From contig NZ_CP047056.1 of NCBI RefSeq assembly GCF_011065405.1, positions 3,308,747 to 3,372,746 of the forward strand: DNA of 64,000 bases, written 5' to 3'. Source of the stretch: Succinivibrio dextrinosolvens (lineage in GTDB: Bacteria > Pseudomonadota > Gammaproteobacteria > Enterobacterales > Succinivibrionaceae). The notes beneath the pieces were generated by a model, which saw only the letters and a program-made list of their open reading frames with translations, searched no databases and was not told the DNA's origin. Made by a program: the position numbers and the translations under genes. How positions within the stretch are numbered: the stretch's first letter is position 1; every line of letters begins with the position of its first letter. This document shows positions 1-7,758 of the stretch, piece after piece.

Positions 1-84
1 AACAGCAAATGTGGTGCTAGACCGCATCTATATAGTCTTTATCAGTTAATATTGAACTGCAAAAGTTGAGTTATACTCAAAAAA

Positions 85-108
85 AACCTGTGATTTTAAT
101 CACAGGTT
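85..108 (-). terminator. Intrinsic terminator of the first ATPase gene
   Basis: An 11-bp perfect stem (AACCTGTGATT / AATCACAGGTT) with a 2-nt loop lies just past the minus-strand stop codon at 118-120. On the minus strand it is followed by a run of T (complement of the A-run at 79-86). The plus side also ends in T, so it may work in both directions. Bases 1-84 show nothing else I recognise. Confidence 0.85.
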
Positions 109-117
109 AATTTTTTT

Positions 118-1311
118 TCAGCTTAACAGCCAATGAGTCAGATCGATAACCTTAATTCCTTCAATATCAAAGTCTTTGTGTCCTGTATTAGCGATTAGGA
201 TTTTTGGATACGCATCTCTGATAGCTTTTAAGGGAGCTAGTTCTCTGTGCAGAGTTTCCTCTGAAGAAATGTTGTCCGAAACCTGAATGCAGATTTTTTC
301 GTTTTGTTTAATTGCAACAAAATTTATTTCTTTCTGATAGAGTTTTCCTACATACAGGTCATATTTCCTTCGTAGAAGCTCTATTGCAACAATATTCTCA
401 TATGCTCTTCCATAATCCATATTTCTTGAGCCGAGCAAAGCATATCTGAAGCCTAAATCACTTAGGTAGTACTTATCGGAAGTTTCAAGATATTTCTTTC
501 CTTTGATGTCATATCTTTTTATTTTGTAAAACATGAAACCACTGCACAGGTACTTAATATAATTTCCTATTGTTATATGATTTGTGTCAGTTCCATTATT
601 CTTTAAAATTGACGTGATTTTATTTGTGGAGGTTAGGTTGGAAATATTATCCATAAGATAATCTGTTAACGAGTCAAGAAGAGATAGTTCTTTAATTGAG
701 TATTTATCAACCAGGTCTCTTTTTATCACCGTATTGTAAACATCCTTAATATATGCAAGCTGATCTTCTTTTTCTCTATATACATAAGAACCAACAAACC
801 CTCCATCTGATACATAGGAATCAAGAACATTTGGCGTTTTTTCTGTGTAATCATAATATCTGCAGTATTCTGCGAAGCTGAAAGGATAGACAGGAATTTC
901 TATGTATCTTCCAGTAAATAAGGTAGATAAATCTGAACTCAGCAGGAACGCATTTGAGCCTGTAATATAGATGTCGAACCTGTGAGAGTTGTATAATCTG
1001 TTGATTGTAAGTTCAAATTTATTGCATAACTGAATTTCGTCAATAATCAGTACATTGGATTTATCTGCATTGTATAATTTTTCGCAGTAATCATTGAGCA
1101 TTTTGTAGGACTTAAGATCATCGTATTTTAAATCAGCAAAATCAATGTAGATAATGTTGGCATTGCTCTCATTTGCAATAATCCAGTCCATATAAGCTTT
1201 GATCAATTCCGACTTTCCTGCTCTGCGCAGACCTGTGATTATTTTTATATCAGGTGTATTTCTTAGTCTTTTCAGTCGTTCTAAGTAGTTTTGGCGTTCA
1301 ATGTATTTCAT
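118..1311 (-). CDS. AAA_14/DUF4143 family ATPase
   Basis: Predicted ATP-binding protein of the AAA_14 plus DUF4143 family. A P-loop GLRRAGKS lies near residues 27-34 and a Walker B LIIDEIQ near 89-95. The C-terminal third carries the DUF4143 region ending in a degenerate PD-(D/E)XK-like core (EINFVAI, then CIQVS). About 397 residues is near family length. The ATG at 1309-1311 is preferred over an in-frame TTG at 1312-1314. The role of this family is not established; many copies occur in gut anaerobes. Directly upstream of the start codon sits a TnpB element, and beyond it at 2837-2935 lies a minus-strand promoter with a repeat array that fits as the original control region. The gene is therefore probably cut off from its promoter. 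Confidence 0.85.
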   Translation of the reverse strand: MKYIERQNYLERLKRLRNTPDIKIITGLRRAGKSELIKAYMDWIIANESNANIIYIDFADLKYDDLKSYKMLNDYCEKLYNADKSNVLIIDEIQLCNKFELTINRLYNSHRFDIYITGSNAFLLSSDLSTLFTGRYIEIPVYPFSFAEYCRYYDYTEKTPNVLDSYVSDGGFVGSYVYREKEDQLAYIKDVYNTVIKRDLVDKYSIKELSLLDSLTDYLMDNISNLTSTNKITSILKNNGTDTNHITIGNYIKYLCSGFMFYKIKRYDIKGKKYLETSDKYYLSDLGFRYALLGSRNMDYGRAYENIVAIELLRRKYDLYVGKLYQKEINFVAIKQNEKICIQVSDNISSEETLHRELAPLKAIRDAYPKILIANTGHKDFDIEGIKVIDLTHWLLS

Positions 1312-1321
1312 CAAAAAAATA

Positions 1322-1364
1322 GCAGAGCGGAAACCTCAGACTTAAGTCTGAGGCGGAGCTCTGC
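1322..1364. repeat. Left-end double hairpin of the TnpB element
   Basis: The outer stem GCAGAGC / GCTCTGC encloses a perfect inner palindrome, CCTCAGACTTAAGTCTGAGG. IS200/IS605 ends form subterminal hairpins that TnpA recognises. The right part, GGCGGAGCTCTG followed by CCAA, recurs nearly exactly at 33202-33216, so related ends occur elsewhere in the window. Confidence 0.65.
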
Positions 1365-1430
1365 CAACTCAGGCTATATATTTTAAAGAATTTCTTTACA
1401 ATATCTGTTAGAATATAGGGATTATATGGC

Positions 1431-2660
1431 TTGGAGAAAACTGTTTTGATATTTACAAAAACATTAAAAATAAGAATTAATGTACCTTCAGAACAGGAAA
1501 CACTGTTACGTCAGATGACGGAGCAGTATCGACAGGCATGTAATTTTATTTCAGAATACGTTTTTACCCATTCCTTTGACTTGAACTTCTTCAGTCTCAA
1601 TAAAGTACTGTACAGGGATATAAGAGGAAAGTTTAGACTTAAATCTCAGCTTGCACAGTCATCCATCAAAACAGTTATTGCAAGATATAAAACTGTAAAA
1701 GAACAGCTTTTAGAGCATCCATACTGCTATAAAGACGAGAAAGGCGAATGGCAGAGCATACCAAAGACACTGGAATGGCTTTTTAAGCCGGTGTATTTCA
1801 GCAGACCTCAGACAGATTTGGTTCGCAACAGAGATTACAGTTTTGTTGAAAATGGAAGTCTGTTATCAATCAATACTCTCGGTGAAAGAATCAAATGTAC
1901 TTATGAGAGAGAACATTTCAAAGAATATTTTGATGGCAGCTGGAGATTTGGAACAGCGAAGCTTGTGAAACTCAAAGGCCTATGGTATCTGCATATTCCT
2001 GTAACCAGAGAAAAAGAAGATTTCAAAAAAGAGAATGTAAAACATATAGTGGGAATAGACAGAGGCTTACGCTTTCTGTCTGTAAGCTATGATGAAGAAG
2101 GAAAGACCGAATTTATAAGCGGAAAGAAGATTGCAACAAAGCGAAACAAATTCCTTGAGCTGAGACGAGAGCTTCAGGCTAAAGGAACAAAATCAGCAAG
2201 ACGAAGACTAAAAGCTATATCCGGACGAGAAAACCGCTGGATGTCAGATGTAAACCATCAGATATCAAAGACACTCGTGAGGAAGTATGGCAAAGATACA
2301 CTGTTTATTCTTGAGGATTTAACCGGTGTAAGTTTTGATGAGCGCAATCTTTCAAGAACAGCAAAAAAGAGATATGACCTAAGAAGCTGGAGCTTCTACC
2401 AGCTGGAGCAGTTTCTAAAATACAAAGCTCAAGAGACGGGCTCTGAAGTACTTAGGGTAAGTGCAAAATACACATCTCAGAGATGTCCCGTATGTGGAAA
2501 GATCCACAAACAGAGCAGAGATCATAACAGACATCTGTATAGCTGCCCATGCGGCTATAAATCCAATGATGACAGAGTTGGAGCCATGAATATTCAGAAT
2601 CTTGGAAAGAGATGGCTGTCAGGAGAAAAGAATCCTCGATACAAAAAGGATAATAACTGA
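1431..2660 (+). CDS. tnpB: TnpB RNA-guided nuclease (IS200/IS605 OrfB family)
   Basis: TnpB-family protein, 409 residues. The RuvC acidic residues all appear present: Asp in VGIDRGLRFL, Glu in FILEDLTGV, and Asp in SNDDRVGAMNI. A four-Cys zinc ribbon (CPVCGK then CPCGY) sits between the last two. TnpB proteins cleave DNA guided by an omega-RNA transcribed from the 3' end of the element, which helps the element persist at its site. No tnpA partner lies nearby, so movement would need one in trans. The start is a TTG with AGGG about 10 nt upstream; no ATG in frame is close. It differs clearly from the second TnpB at 35023-36312, so the two are separate lineages. Confidence 0.85.
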   Translation: MEKTVLIFTKTLKIRINVPSEQETLLRQMTEQYRQACNFISEYVFTHSFDLNFFSLNKVLYRDIRGKFRLKSQLAQSSIKTVIARYKTVKEQLLEHPYCYKDEKGEWQSIPKTLEWLFKPVYFSRPQTDLVRNRDYSFVENGSLLSINTLGERIKCTYEREHFKEYFDGSWRFGTAKLVKLKGLWYLHIPVTREKEDFKKENVKHIVGIDRGLRFLSVSYDEEGKTEFISGKKIATKRNKFLELRRELQAKGTKSARRRLKAISGRENRWMSDVNHQISKTLVRKYGKDTLFILEDLTGVSFDERNLSRTAKKRYDLRSWSFYQLEQFLKYKAQETGSEVLRVSAKYTSQRCPVCGKIHKQSRDHNRHLYSCPCGYKSNDDRVGAMNIQNLGKRWLSGEKNPRYKKDNN

Positions 2661-2805
2661 TTAAGAGTAAACTCTTTTTCAAAGCGGGCATTGTCAATTG
2701 TCCGATGATGCTGGCAGTGTAGGGAGATTACCAATTGGTATCGCTTGTACCTATATTATGCTGACTAGCAAGCCCTCGGATTTATCCGAGGGTATTTGAC
2801 AGCGG
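2560..2805 (+). ncRNA. Possible omega-RNA of the first TnpB
   Basis: TnpB guide RNAs normally overlap the 3' end of tnpB and run to the right end of the element. Here that would be the last part of tnpB plus the non-coding stretch to the perfect hairpin CCCTCGGAT / ATCCGAGGG at 2773-2792. The guide would be the sequence just past the element end. Placement is by analogy only; ends are approximate. Confidence 0.25.
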
Positions 2806-2836
2806 TACGAATTTTGTGGTTACTTTTTCAAATTTA

Positions 2837-2864
2837 ATTATAGTACCACTTTCGAAACTTTCAA
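2837..2864 (-). promoter_or_regulatory. Minus-strand promoter, probably of the displaced ATPase gene
   Basis: On the minus strand, TTGAAA (2859-2864) and a perfect TATAAT (2837-2842) are 16 bp apart. The spacer contains the motif TTTCGAAAG, one unit of the repeat array at 2848-2935. Transcription would run leftward. No leftward gene begins before the ATPase start at 1311, and the TnpB element fills the gap. If the element is removed, the promoter lies about 30-40 nt from that ATG, a normal leader length. Confidence 0.65.
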
Positions 2865-2935
2865 AATTTTTGACTTTCGAAAGTAAAGTGTCAATCTACT
2901 TTCGAAACTTTAAAAAAAAATTGAGTTTTGAAAGT
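2848..2935. repeat. 25-bp-period TTTCGAAA repeat array
   Basis: ACTTTCGAAA occurs at 2848, 2873 and 2898, exactly 25 bp apart. A degenerate fourth unit near 2923 reads GTTTTGAAAGT. The unit at 2873-2884 is a perfect 12-bp palindrome, ACTTTCGAAAGT. The spacing and palindromic core suggest a protein-binding operator array. It overlaps the -35 and spacer of the minus-strand promoter at 2837-2864. Confidence 0.7.
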
Positions 2936-3026
2936 GAATTTTTATGAAAATAAAAACTAATGATTAAATGCTTGGAAAGGAAGTAACAAATAGGGGAATT
3001 ATAGAAAGCTTGGGAGAGAAAACAGA

Positions 3027-3050
3027 ATCTCCTGCGCTGAGGCAGGAGAT
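3027..3050 (-). terminator. Terminator-like hairpin after potI
   Basis: A perfect 9-bp stem, ATCTCCTGC / GCAGGAGAT, with a 6-nt loop lies 12 nt past the potI stop. The minus-strand tail is only loosely T-rich, so it may be a terminator or an mRNA 3' stabilising hairpin. Confidence 0.6.
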
Positions 3051-3062
3051 AGTATCAATATA

Positions 3063-3938
3063 TTAGGCTGCGATTGTATTCTCTTTTCTGAGAGCTGCCT
3101 TAACCATAGCAGCATTGCGTTCCTTGCGTTTCTGTTTGCGCACGGTTAGAACCCATGAAACAAAGGCAAAGATTGAAACCACAAAAACAATCACTGAAGC
3201 CAGAGCGTTGATCTCAGGTGACAGACCACGTCTTACACTTGAGAAGATAAGCATAGGCAGTGTTGTGGAGTTTGGTCCTGCTACGAAACTTGCAATAACC
3301 AGATCATCCATTGACATGGTGAAGCTCAGCAGGAAGGCGGCAACTTCTGCTGGCATAATTGCAGGCAGAATAATTACAAAGAAAACCTTCATCGGACCAG
3401 CTCCAAGATCTTTTGCCGCTTCTTCAATGGATACATCCAGCTCAACGAATCTTGAGCGGATAACCACAGTAGCATATGCAGAACAGAAGGTTACGTGGGC
3501 AATCCAGATGGTAATCATTCCTCTGTCTGAGAAGATAGGAATAATATCGCTTAAAGTTACGAAAAGTAACAGCAGTGCCAGACCTGTGATAACTTCAGGC
3601 AGAATCATAGGTGCAGTCATAAACAGCAGGAAGGCGCTTTCGCCTGTGAACTTCTTAATTCTGACCATAACAAATGCTGCTAGCGTTCCTATAATCACTG
3701 AAGCAATAGCTGACATAACAGCGATGGTCATAGAAATACCAACTGCAGTTATGATGGCATCATTATTCATCAGAGCACGATACCATTTCAGTGAGAACTT
3801 GGTCCAAACAGTAACCATCTTTGACTCGTTGAAGGAGTAAACCACCAGAGTCATGATTGGCAGATACAGGAAAATCAGAGTCAGTGTCAGAATTACAAAT
3901 CTGAACAGGGTACTCTTGGTATTCTTATTTAAGATCAT
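3063..3938 (-). CDS. potI: Putrescine ABC transporter permease PotI
   Basis: Inner-membrane permease of a polyamine ABC transporter, 291 residues with about six membrane spans. It carries the EAA coupling loop (EEAAKDLGAGPMKVFFVIILP). Sequence features such as DDLVIASFVAGP and SSVRRGLSPEINALAS fit PotI of the putrescine importer better than PotC. It follows potH with a 4-nt overlap, which indicates translational coupling, and pairs with PotH to form the channel. It is the last gene of the operon. No gene for the periplasmic binding protein PotF follows; the next sequence is the repeat array and the TnpB element. Confidence 0.88.
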   Translation of the reverse strand: MILNKNTKSTLFRFVILTLTLIFLYLPIMTLVVYSFNESKMVTVWTKFSLKWYRALMNNDAIITAVGISMTIAVMSAIASVIIGTLAAFVMVRIKKFTGESAFLLFMTAPMILPEVITGLALLLLFVTLSDIIPIFSDRGMITIWIAHVTFCSAYATVVIRSRFVELDVSIEEAAKDLGAGPMKVFFVIILPAIMPAEVAAFLLSFTMSMDDLVIASFVAGPNSTTLPMLIFSSVRRGLSPEINALASVIVFVVSIFAFVSWVLTVRKQKRKERNAAMVKAALRKENTIAA

Positions 3939-4900
3939 AATTCCCCCTGTTTACGCTGATTTTTGAAGAACCAGATAATAGGTATTGCCATAACTGTAAG
4001 CATGGTAATTGCAACGGATGAAGCAAGAGGCCAGTCTCGGTTGTTGAAGAATTCCTGCCAGAGAATTCTACCGATAAGAATAGAGTCCTTACCACCGAGC
4101 AGTTCAGGAATTACGTACTCACCGATTGCAGGGATGAATACCAGCATTGAACCTGCAATAATACCGCTGCGGGTCTGTGGTACCAGCGCATGGAAGAAGG
4201 TCTTTACAGGACGGCATCCAAGATCCTGAGCCGCCTCGATAAGGCTGTAGTCCACCTTCATAAGTGATGAGAATAAAGGCAGTACCATATAAGGGAGATA
4301 ACAGTAAACAATACCTATATATACAGCCAGATCAGTCTGCAGCATATGCAGAGGATGATCAATGATGCCGATACTCATCAGAATATCATTGATAAGTCCG
4401 TCTCTCTTTAAAATTGTCATCCAGGCATAGATTCTTACCACAAAGGAAGTCCAGCTTGGCATAATTATCAGAATAAACAGAATATTGCGGGTTGTACTCT
4501 TTGAAGTAGCAAGTGCCCAGGCAATCGGATAGCCGATAATCAGACATAAAAGAGTAGAGAATGCCGCTACCTGAATTGATTTAAGATAGGAACGCATATA
4601 GGTTCCATCCGGATCAATAAAGATATTGGTGTAGTTTTCCAGGTGCAGAATAATCTGCATTGCACCTTCCTCAAAGGTAACAATTGGGGAATAAGGCGGG
4701 ATCGCAATTTCTGTTACTGAAAAAGAAATCTTAAAGATAATCAGAAATGGGATCAGGAAGAACAGAATCATCCATACATAAGGTAAAAAGATGATTGCTC
4801 TTTCTCTTAAGGTAATCTTTCTGCCTGGAACATACCTAGGTGGTGGACGGTGTCCCTTTGACCCAGGAGTTCTAATCATATTTGAACTTATTAAAGCCAT
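3935..4900 (-). CDS. potH: Putrescine ABC transporter permease PotH
   Basis: Inner-membrane permease, 321 residues, with an N-terminal cytoplasmic extension rich in Pro and basic residues before the first membrane span at about 35-57. It has the EAA loop (IEAAQDLGCRPVKTFFHALVP) and a stretch typical of PotH (GRILWQEFFNNRDWPLAS) near the C-terminus. With PotI it forms the translocation path driven by PotG. It lies 32 nt after potG and overlaps potI by 4 nt. Assignment to the putrescine (PotFGHI) rather than spermidine (PotABCD) system rests on these motifs and is fairly firm. Confidence 0.9.
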   Translation of the reverse strand: MALISSNMIRTPGSKGHRPPPRYVPGRKITLRERAIIFLPYVWMILFFLIPFLIIFKISFSVTEIAIPPYSPIVTFEEGAMQIILHLENYTNIFIDPDGTYMRSYLKSIQVAAFSTLLCLIIGYPIAWALATSKSTTRNILFILIIMPSWTSFVVRIYAWMTILKRDGLINDILMSIGIIDHPLHMLQTDLAVYIGIVYCYLPYMVLPLFSSLMKVDYSLIEAAQDLGCRPVKTFFHALVPQTRSGIIAGSMLVFIPAIGEYVIPELLGGKDSILIGRILWQEFFNNRDWPLASSVAITMLTVMAIPIIWFFKNQRKQGEL

Positions 4901-4932
4901 TGATGTAATCTTCTCTATATTCTAATGATGAG

Positions 4933-6147
4933 TTAGAAGGTCAGGGCAATACAGGATTCAGGATCCCAGCTCAGATAAACCTTGTCATCCCAGGTTGGAA
5001 GACCAACATTGAATCTGTCAACATTAGGCAGAGTAGAGGTAATGATTCTTCCTGATGGCAGACGTACATAGTAAATTGAGATATCACCAAGATACGCGAT
5101 ATTCTCTACTGTACCTTCACACCAGTTGGTCTGCTCGGCAGGTTCCTCGTGGGAGATATAGACCTTCTCTGGTCTCATGGCAATAGATACAGGCATTCCG
5201 TCGGCAATATCGATATCGTGCAGAAGTTCGATTGGACGAGGGAAATCATTACACTGAATTACAGAGTGCTTATTGTCTGACTTGGTCAGAATGCAGTCGA
5301 ACATGTTAACCTGACCGATGAACTCTGCAGAGAATCGGCAGTTAGGGTTCTCATAGATTTCACGAGGTCCACCAATCTGTACGAACTCTCCACGATCCAT
5401 AATGGCAATACGATCAGCCATGGTCATAGCCTCTTCCTGATCGTGTGTAACCATAAGGCAGGTAACGCCAACGGAGTTGATGATATCAACAAGCTCCAGT
5501 CTCATCTGTTCACGCAGCTTCTTATCCAGAGCTCCCATAGGCTCATCTAGAAGCAGCAGGCGAGGTTCCTTTGCAAGTGATCTTGCAAGTGCCACACGCT
5601 GTTTCTGTCCACCTGAAAGCTGGTGAGGGCGTCTGTCAACGTAATCCTCCATGTGTACCAGTTTCAGCATTTTTTCAACTCGTGCATTGATAACATCACG
5701 TGGAAGCTTTTCCTGCTTTAAACCAAAGGCAATATTCTGGCGAACAGTCATATATGGGAACAGAGCATATGACTGGAACATCATGTTTAAGGTTCTCTTA
5801 TATGGAGGAAGGTTAACAATATCCTCCCCATCAAGAATAATATGACCTTCTGATGGCTGTTCAAAACCGGCCAGCATTCTCAAAAGGGTAGACTTGCCGC
5901 AGCCTGAAGAACCGAGCAGGGCAAAGATTTCTCCTTCATAGATGGTCAGATCAACATTATTAACAGCAGTAAAGTTACTGAAATTTTTTGTAAGTCCCTG
6001 AATCTGCAGAATAGGCTTTTTGTTCTGCTCTACAGGTGAAGCTTTCTGTCCTGGAAGCTCACCAGGTCTGTGAATCTGTTTTTGTGTGCTGTATTCGTTT
6101 GGTTTGTTAACCATTGGGGCAGCCCCATAATCGCCAGTATCTTTCAC
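4933..6147 (-). CDS. potG: Putrescine ABC transporter ATPase PotG
   Basis: ATP-binding subunit of the putrescine importer, 404 residues. Walker A GSSGCGKST, signature LSGGQKQRVALARS, Walker B LLLLDEP and the switch His in MVTHDQEEAM are all intact. A C-terminal TOBE-like domain follows, with the PotG-type stretch AYLGDISIYYVRLPSG. The N-terminus has about 45 extra residues before the nucleotide-binding domain. The start is GTG at 6145-6147, supported by CGGAGA about 9 nt upstream on the minus strand; an internal ATG at 6114 is the alternative. It heads the potGHI operon, and the 6148-6339 gap is shared with the divergent gene at 6340. Confidence 0.9.
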   Translation of the reverse strand: MKDTGDYGAAPMVNKPNEYSTQKQIHRPGELPGQKASPVEQNKKPILQIQGLTKNFSNFTAVNNVDLTIYEGEIFALLGSSGCGKSTLLRMLAGFEQPSEGHIILDGEDIVNLPPYKRTLNMMFQSYALFPYMTVRQNIAFGLKQEKLPRDVINARVEKMLKLVHMEDYVDRRPHQLSGGQKQRVALARSLAKEPRLLLLDEPMGALDKKLREQMRLELVDIINSVGVTCLMVTHDQEEAMTMADRIAIMDRGEFVQIGGPREIYENPNCRFSAEFIGQVNMFDCILTKSDNKHSVIQCNDFPRPIELLHDIDIADGMPVSIAMRPEKVYISHEEPAEQTNWCEGTVENIAYLGDISIYYVRLPSGRIITSTLPNVDRFNVGLPTWDDKVYLSWDPESCIALTF

Positions 6148-6339
6148 GCACGAAATCTCCGAAATAAAGAGAAAAATGTTTATTTTTTTGTGAAAAGGAT
6201 CTTAAAGGAAATGAGATAACAGTCAACCTTTTTTTTGATATATTTGCGTTTTGATTTAATTTTTCTTTTCAGAGCTGTTTTCGGCTTAACATCCTTACGG
6301 CATAGCTCTTTTTTCTCTTGAAAAGATTCTAGAGAATAG

Positions 6340-7578
6340 ATGCCTAATCTGATAGACTTGTCAGAAGACTTACATAAGGTTTGTTACAGGCAGAAAATCT
6401 ATATGGATAATGTTTTTTCTCAGGGAGAGGATACTTTCCTTTTTGGTCCGAATCAGGAAAATGAGGTTGGTCGTCAGATAAAATATCTTGGAGGTTCCAA
6501 GGTTCTGGTGATCTATTCTAAATTGTCATCTTCCATTGGCAATCTTTTAGATAAGGTTAGACGCTCTCTGCGCAACACCGGTCTTGATTATACCGAATTA
6601 GGGGAATCCTACGTAAATCCAAGAATTTCCACTGTTTTTGACGGCATCAAGATCTGCAAGACAGAAGATGTGGATTTTATTCTGGCTGTAGGTTCTACAT
6701 CTGTTTGTTCCGTAGCCAAGGTTATTGCCGCCGGAGCTGTTTTTGAAGACAGCTTTTATGAGATGTTCAAAAATAACAGTGATATTGAAAAAGCTCTGCC
6801 TCTTGCCGTAATCAGTACATCTATCTGCGGTGGCTGCGCTATCTCCAGAGAAGTCACTGTCTTTAACCGCCTTGAGGATGGAAGTCTAAAATACTTTGAC
6901 TGTTCATCAGAGGTTCTTTCCCCTAAGTTTGTAATTTATAATCCTGAACTTTGCAGTATCAGTTCCTCAAATTACGCCTTCAATTTTGTAAGGCTGCTGG
7001 ATGTGCTCTTTCGAAGATATTTTGAAGTCAACAAGAATACAGTTCTGGCTGAAAAAATGCTGGAAGCTACAATCAAGACTGTTCTTATAATGTTTGAAAA
7101 GATTAAGGACAAGCCAAACGATGTTGACTGTATAACCAATCTGATGTGGGCAAGTATTTCGGCATATGTAAATCCGATGCTTAACTACAATGATGAGGCC
7201 TGTATCCCTATTTTAGAGAAGGCCATGATTTCTGTTTATGACTGTAATCCAGAAGAGGCTGCAAGTATTATTATTCCTGCCTGGTTTAAATTTGTACTTA
7301 AGAAAAAGGAACTGCAGATAGCAAAACTTGGCTCTACTGCCTTTGATATTCCTTACAATTTTTCTGATGTCGGAATTACTGCTTCCCAGACAGTGGATTT
7401 TATCAAACGCAGATTTGAGGCTTTAAAGTTGCCGGTAAAACTGTCTGAATTAAACGGTAATGCGGGGGATATTGAAAAGATATTAAAGAAGGTTGGTTTC
7501 CCTGAGATAAAATCAATCGGAACCAATGAGCATTACACTCAGACTGACTGTGAGGTTATTCTGTCTCTGGCTCTTTAA
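6340..7578 (+). CDS. Degenerate iron-type alcohol dehydrogenase-like protein (metal ligands lost)
   Basis: Fold of the YqhD/butanol dehydrogenase branch of Fe-type alcohol dehydrogenases, 412 residues, near family length. Recognisable stretches include FGPNQENEVG (33-44), NPRISTVFDGIKIC (93-106), DFILAVGSTSV (112-122; GGGSV in active members) and the C-terminal helical domain. By my hand alignment to YqhD the four metal ligands are all replaced: Asp194 by Arg218, His198 by Val222, His267 by Lys294 and His281 by Pro304. The nucleotide-binding GGGS is GSTS. The reading frame is intact, so this is probably an expressed pseudoenzyme of unknown role rather than a decayed gene. It is divergent from potG and convergent with the gene at 7759-9474. 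Confidence 0.75.
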   Translation: MPNLIDLSEDLHKVCYRQKIYMDNVFSQGEDTFLFGPNQENEVGRQIKYLGGSKVLVIYSKLSSSIGNLLDKVRRSLRNTGLDYTELGESYVNPRISTVFDGIKICKTEDVDFILAVGSTSVCSVAKVIAAGAVFEDSFYEMFKNNSDIEKALPLAVISTSICGGCAISREVTVFNRLEDGSLKYFDCSSEVLSPKFVIYNPELCSISSSNYAFNFVRLLDVLFRRYFEVNKNTVLAEKMLEATIKTVLIMFEKIKDKPNDVDCITNLMWASISAYVNPMLNYNDEACIPILEKAMISVYDCNPEEAASIIIPAWFKFVLKKKELQIAKLGSTAFDIPYNFSDVGITASQTVDFIKRRFEALKLPVKLSELNGNAGDIEKILKKVGFPEIKSIGTNEHYTQTDCEVILSLAL

Positions 7579-7611
7579 GCTTGTGTGTTCCAGATTCTTG
7601 TTCAAAAAAAT

Positions 7612-7642
7612 AAGGTGGTAAATCTTTGAGGAGAACCACCTT
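7612..7642. terminator. Bidirectional terminator
   Basis: The stem AAGGTGGT / ACCACCTT has a 15-nt loop. An A-run on the left serves as the T-run for minus-strand transcription, and TTAGTTTTG lies on the right. It sits between two convergent genes. Confidence 0.6.
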
Positions 7643-7758
7643 AGTTTTGAGATAAACTGTTTTCTAAATTTTAAGTATTAACATTTTCTGTTTGGAGAGC
7701 TCTCAGATCAGATGTTACTGCTGTCATCTTTATCGGCATCAGCTTTCTTTTCTACCCG

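Larger units (their letters stand above)
1312..2810 (+). mobile_element. TnpB-only IS200/IS605-type element (approximate ends)
   Basis: The unit consists of a double hairpin at 1322-1364, a tnpB gene at 1431-2660 and a 9-bp perfect hairpin at 2773-2792. This is the order left-end structure, tnpB, right-end structure seen in IS200/IS605 elements that lack tnpA. No tnpA is present. The left hairpin has the same plan as the better-defined left end at 29257-29300 (outer stem, AAACC, inner stem). The exact boundaries are not fixed by sequence alone. The left edge lies within a few bases of the ATPase start codon at 1311; the right edge is probably within 2800-2815. Confidence 0.6.

Noticed and set aside
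3115-3840. Long open frame on the plus strand opposite potI
   Set aside because: Codon mirror of potI, low-complexity Ile/Ser/Thr-rich translation, no ribosome binding site; potI itself is unmistakable.
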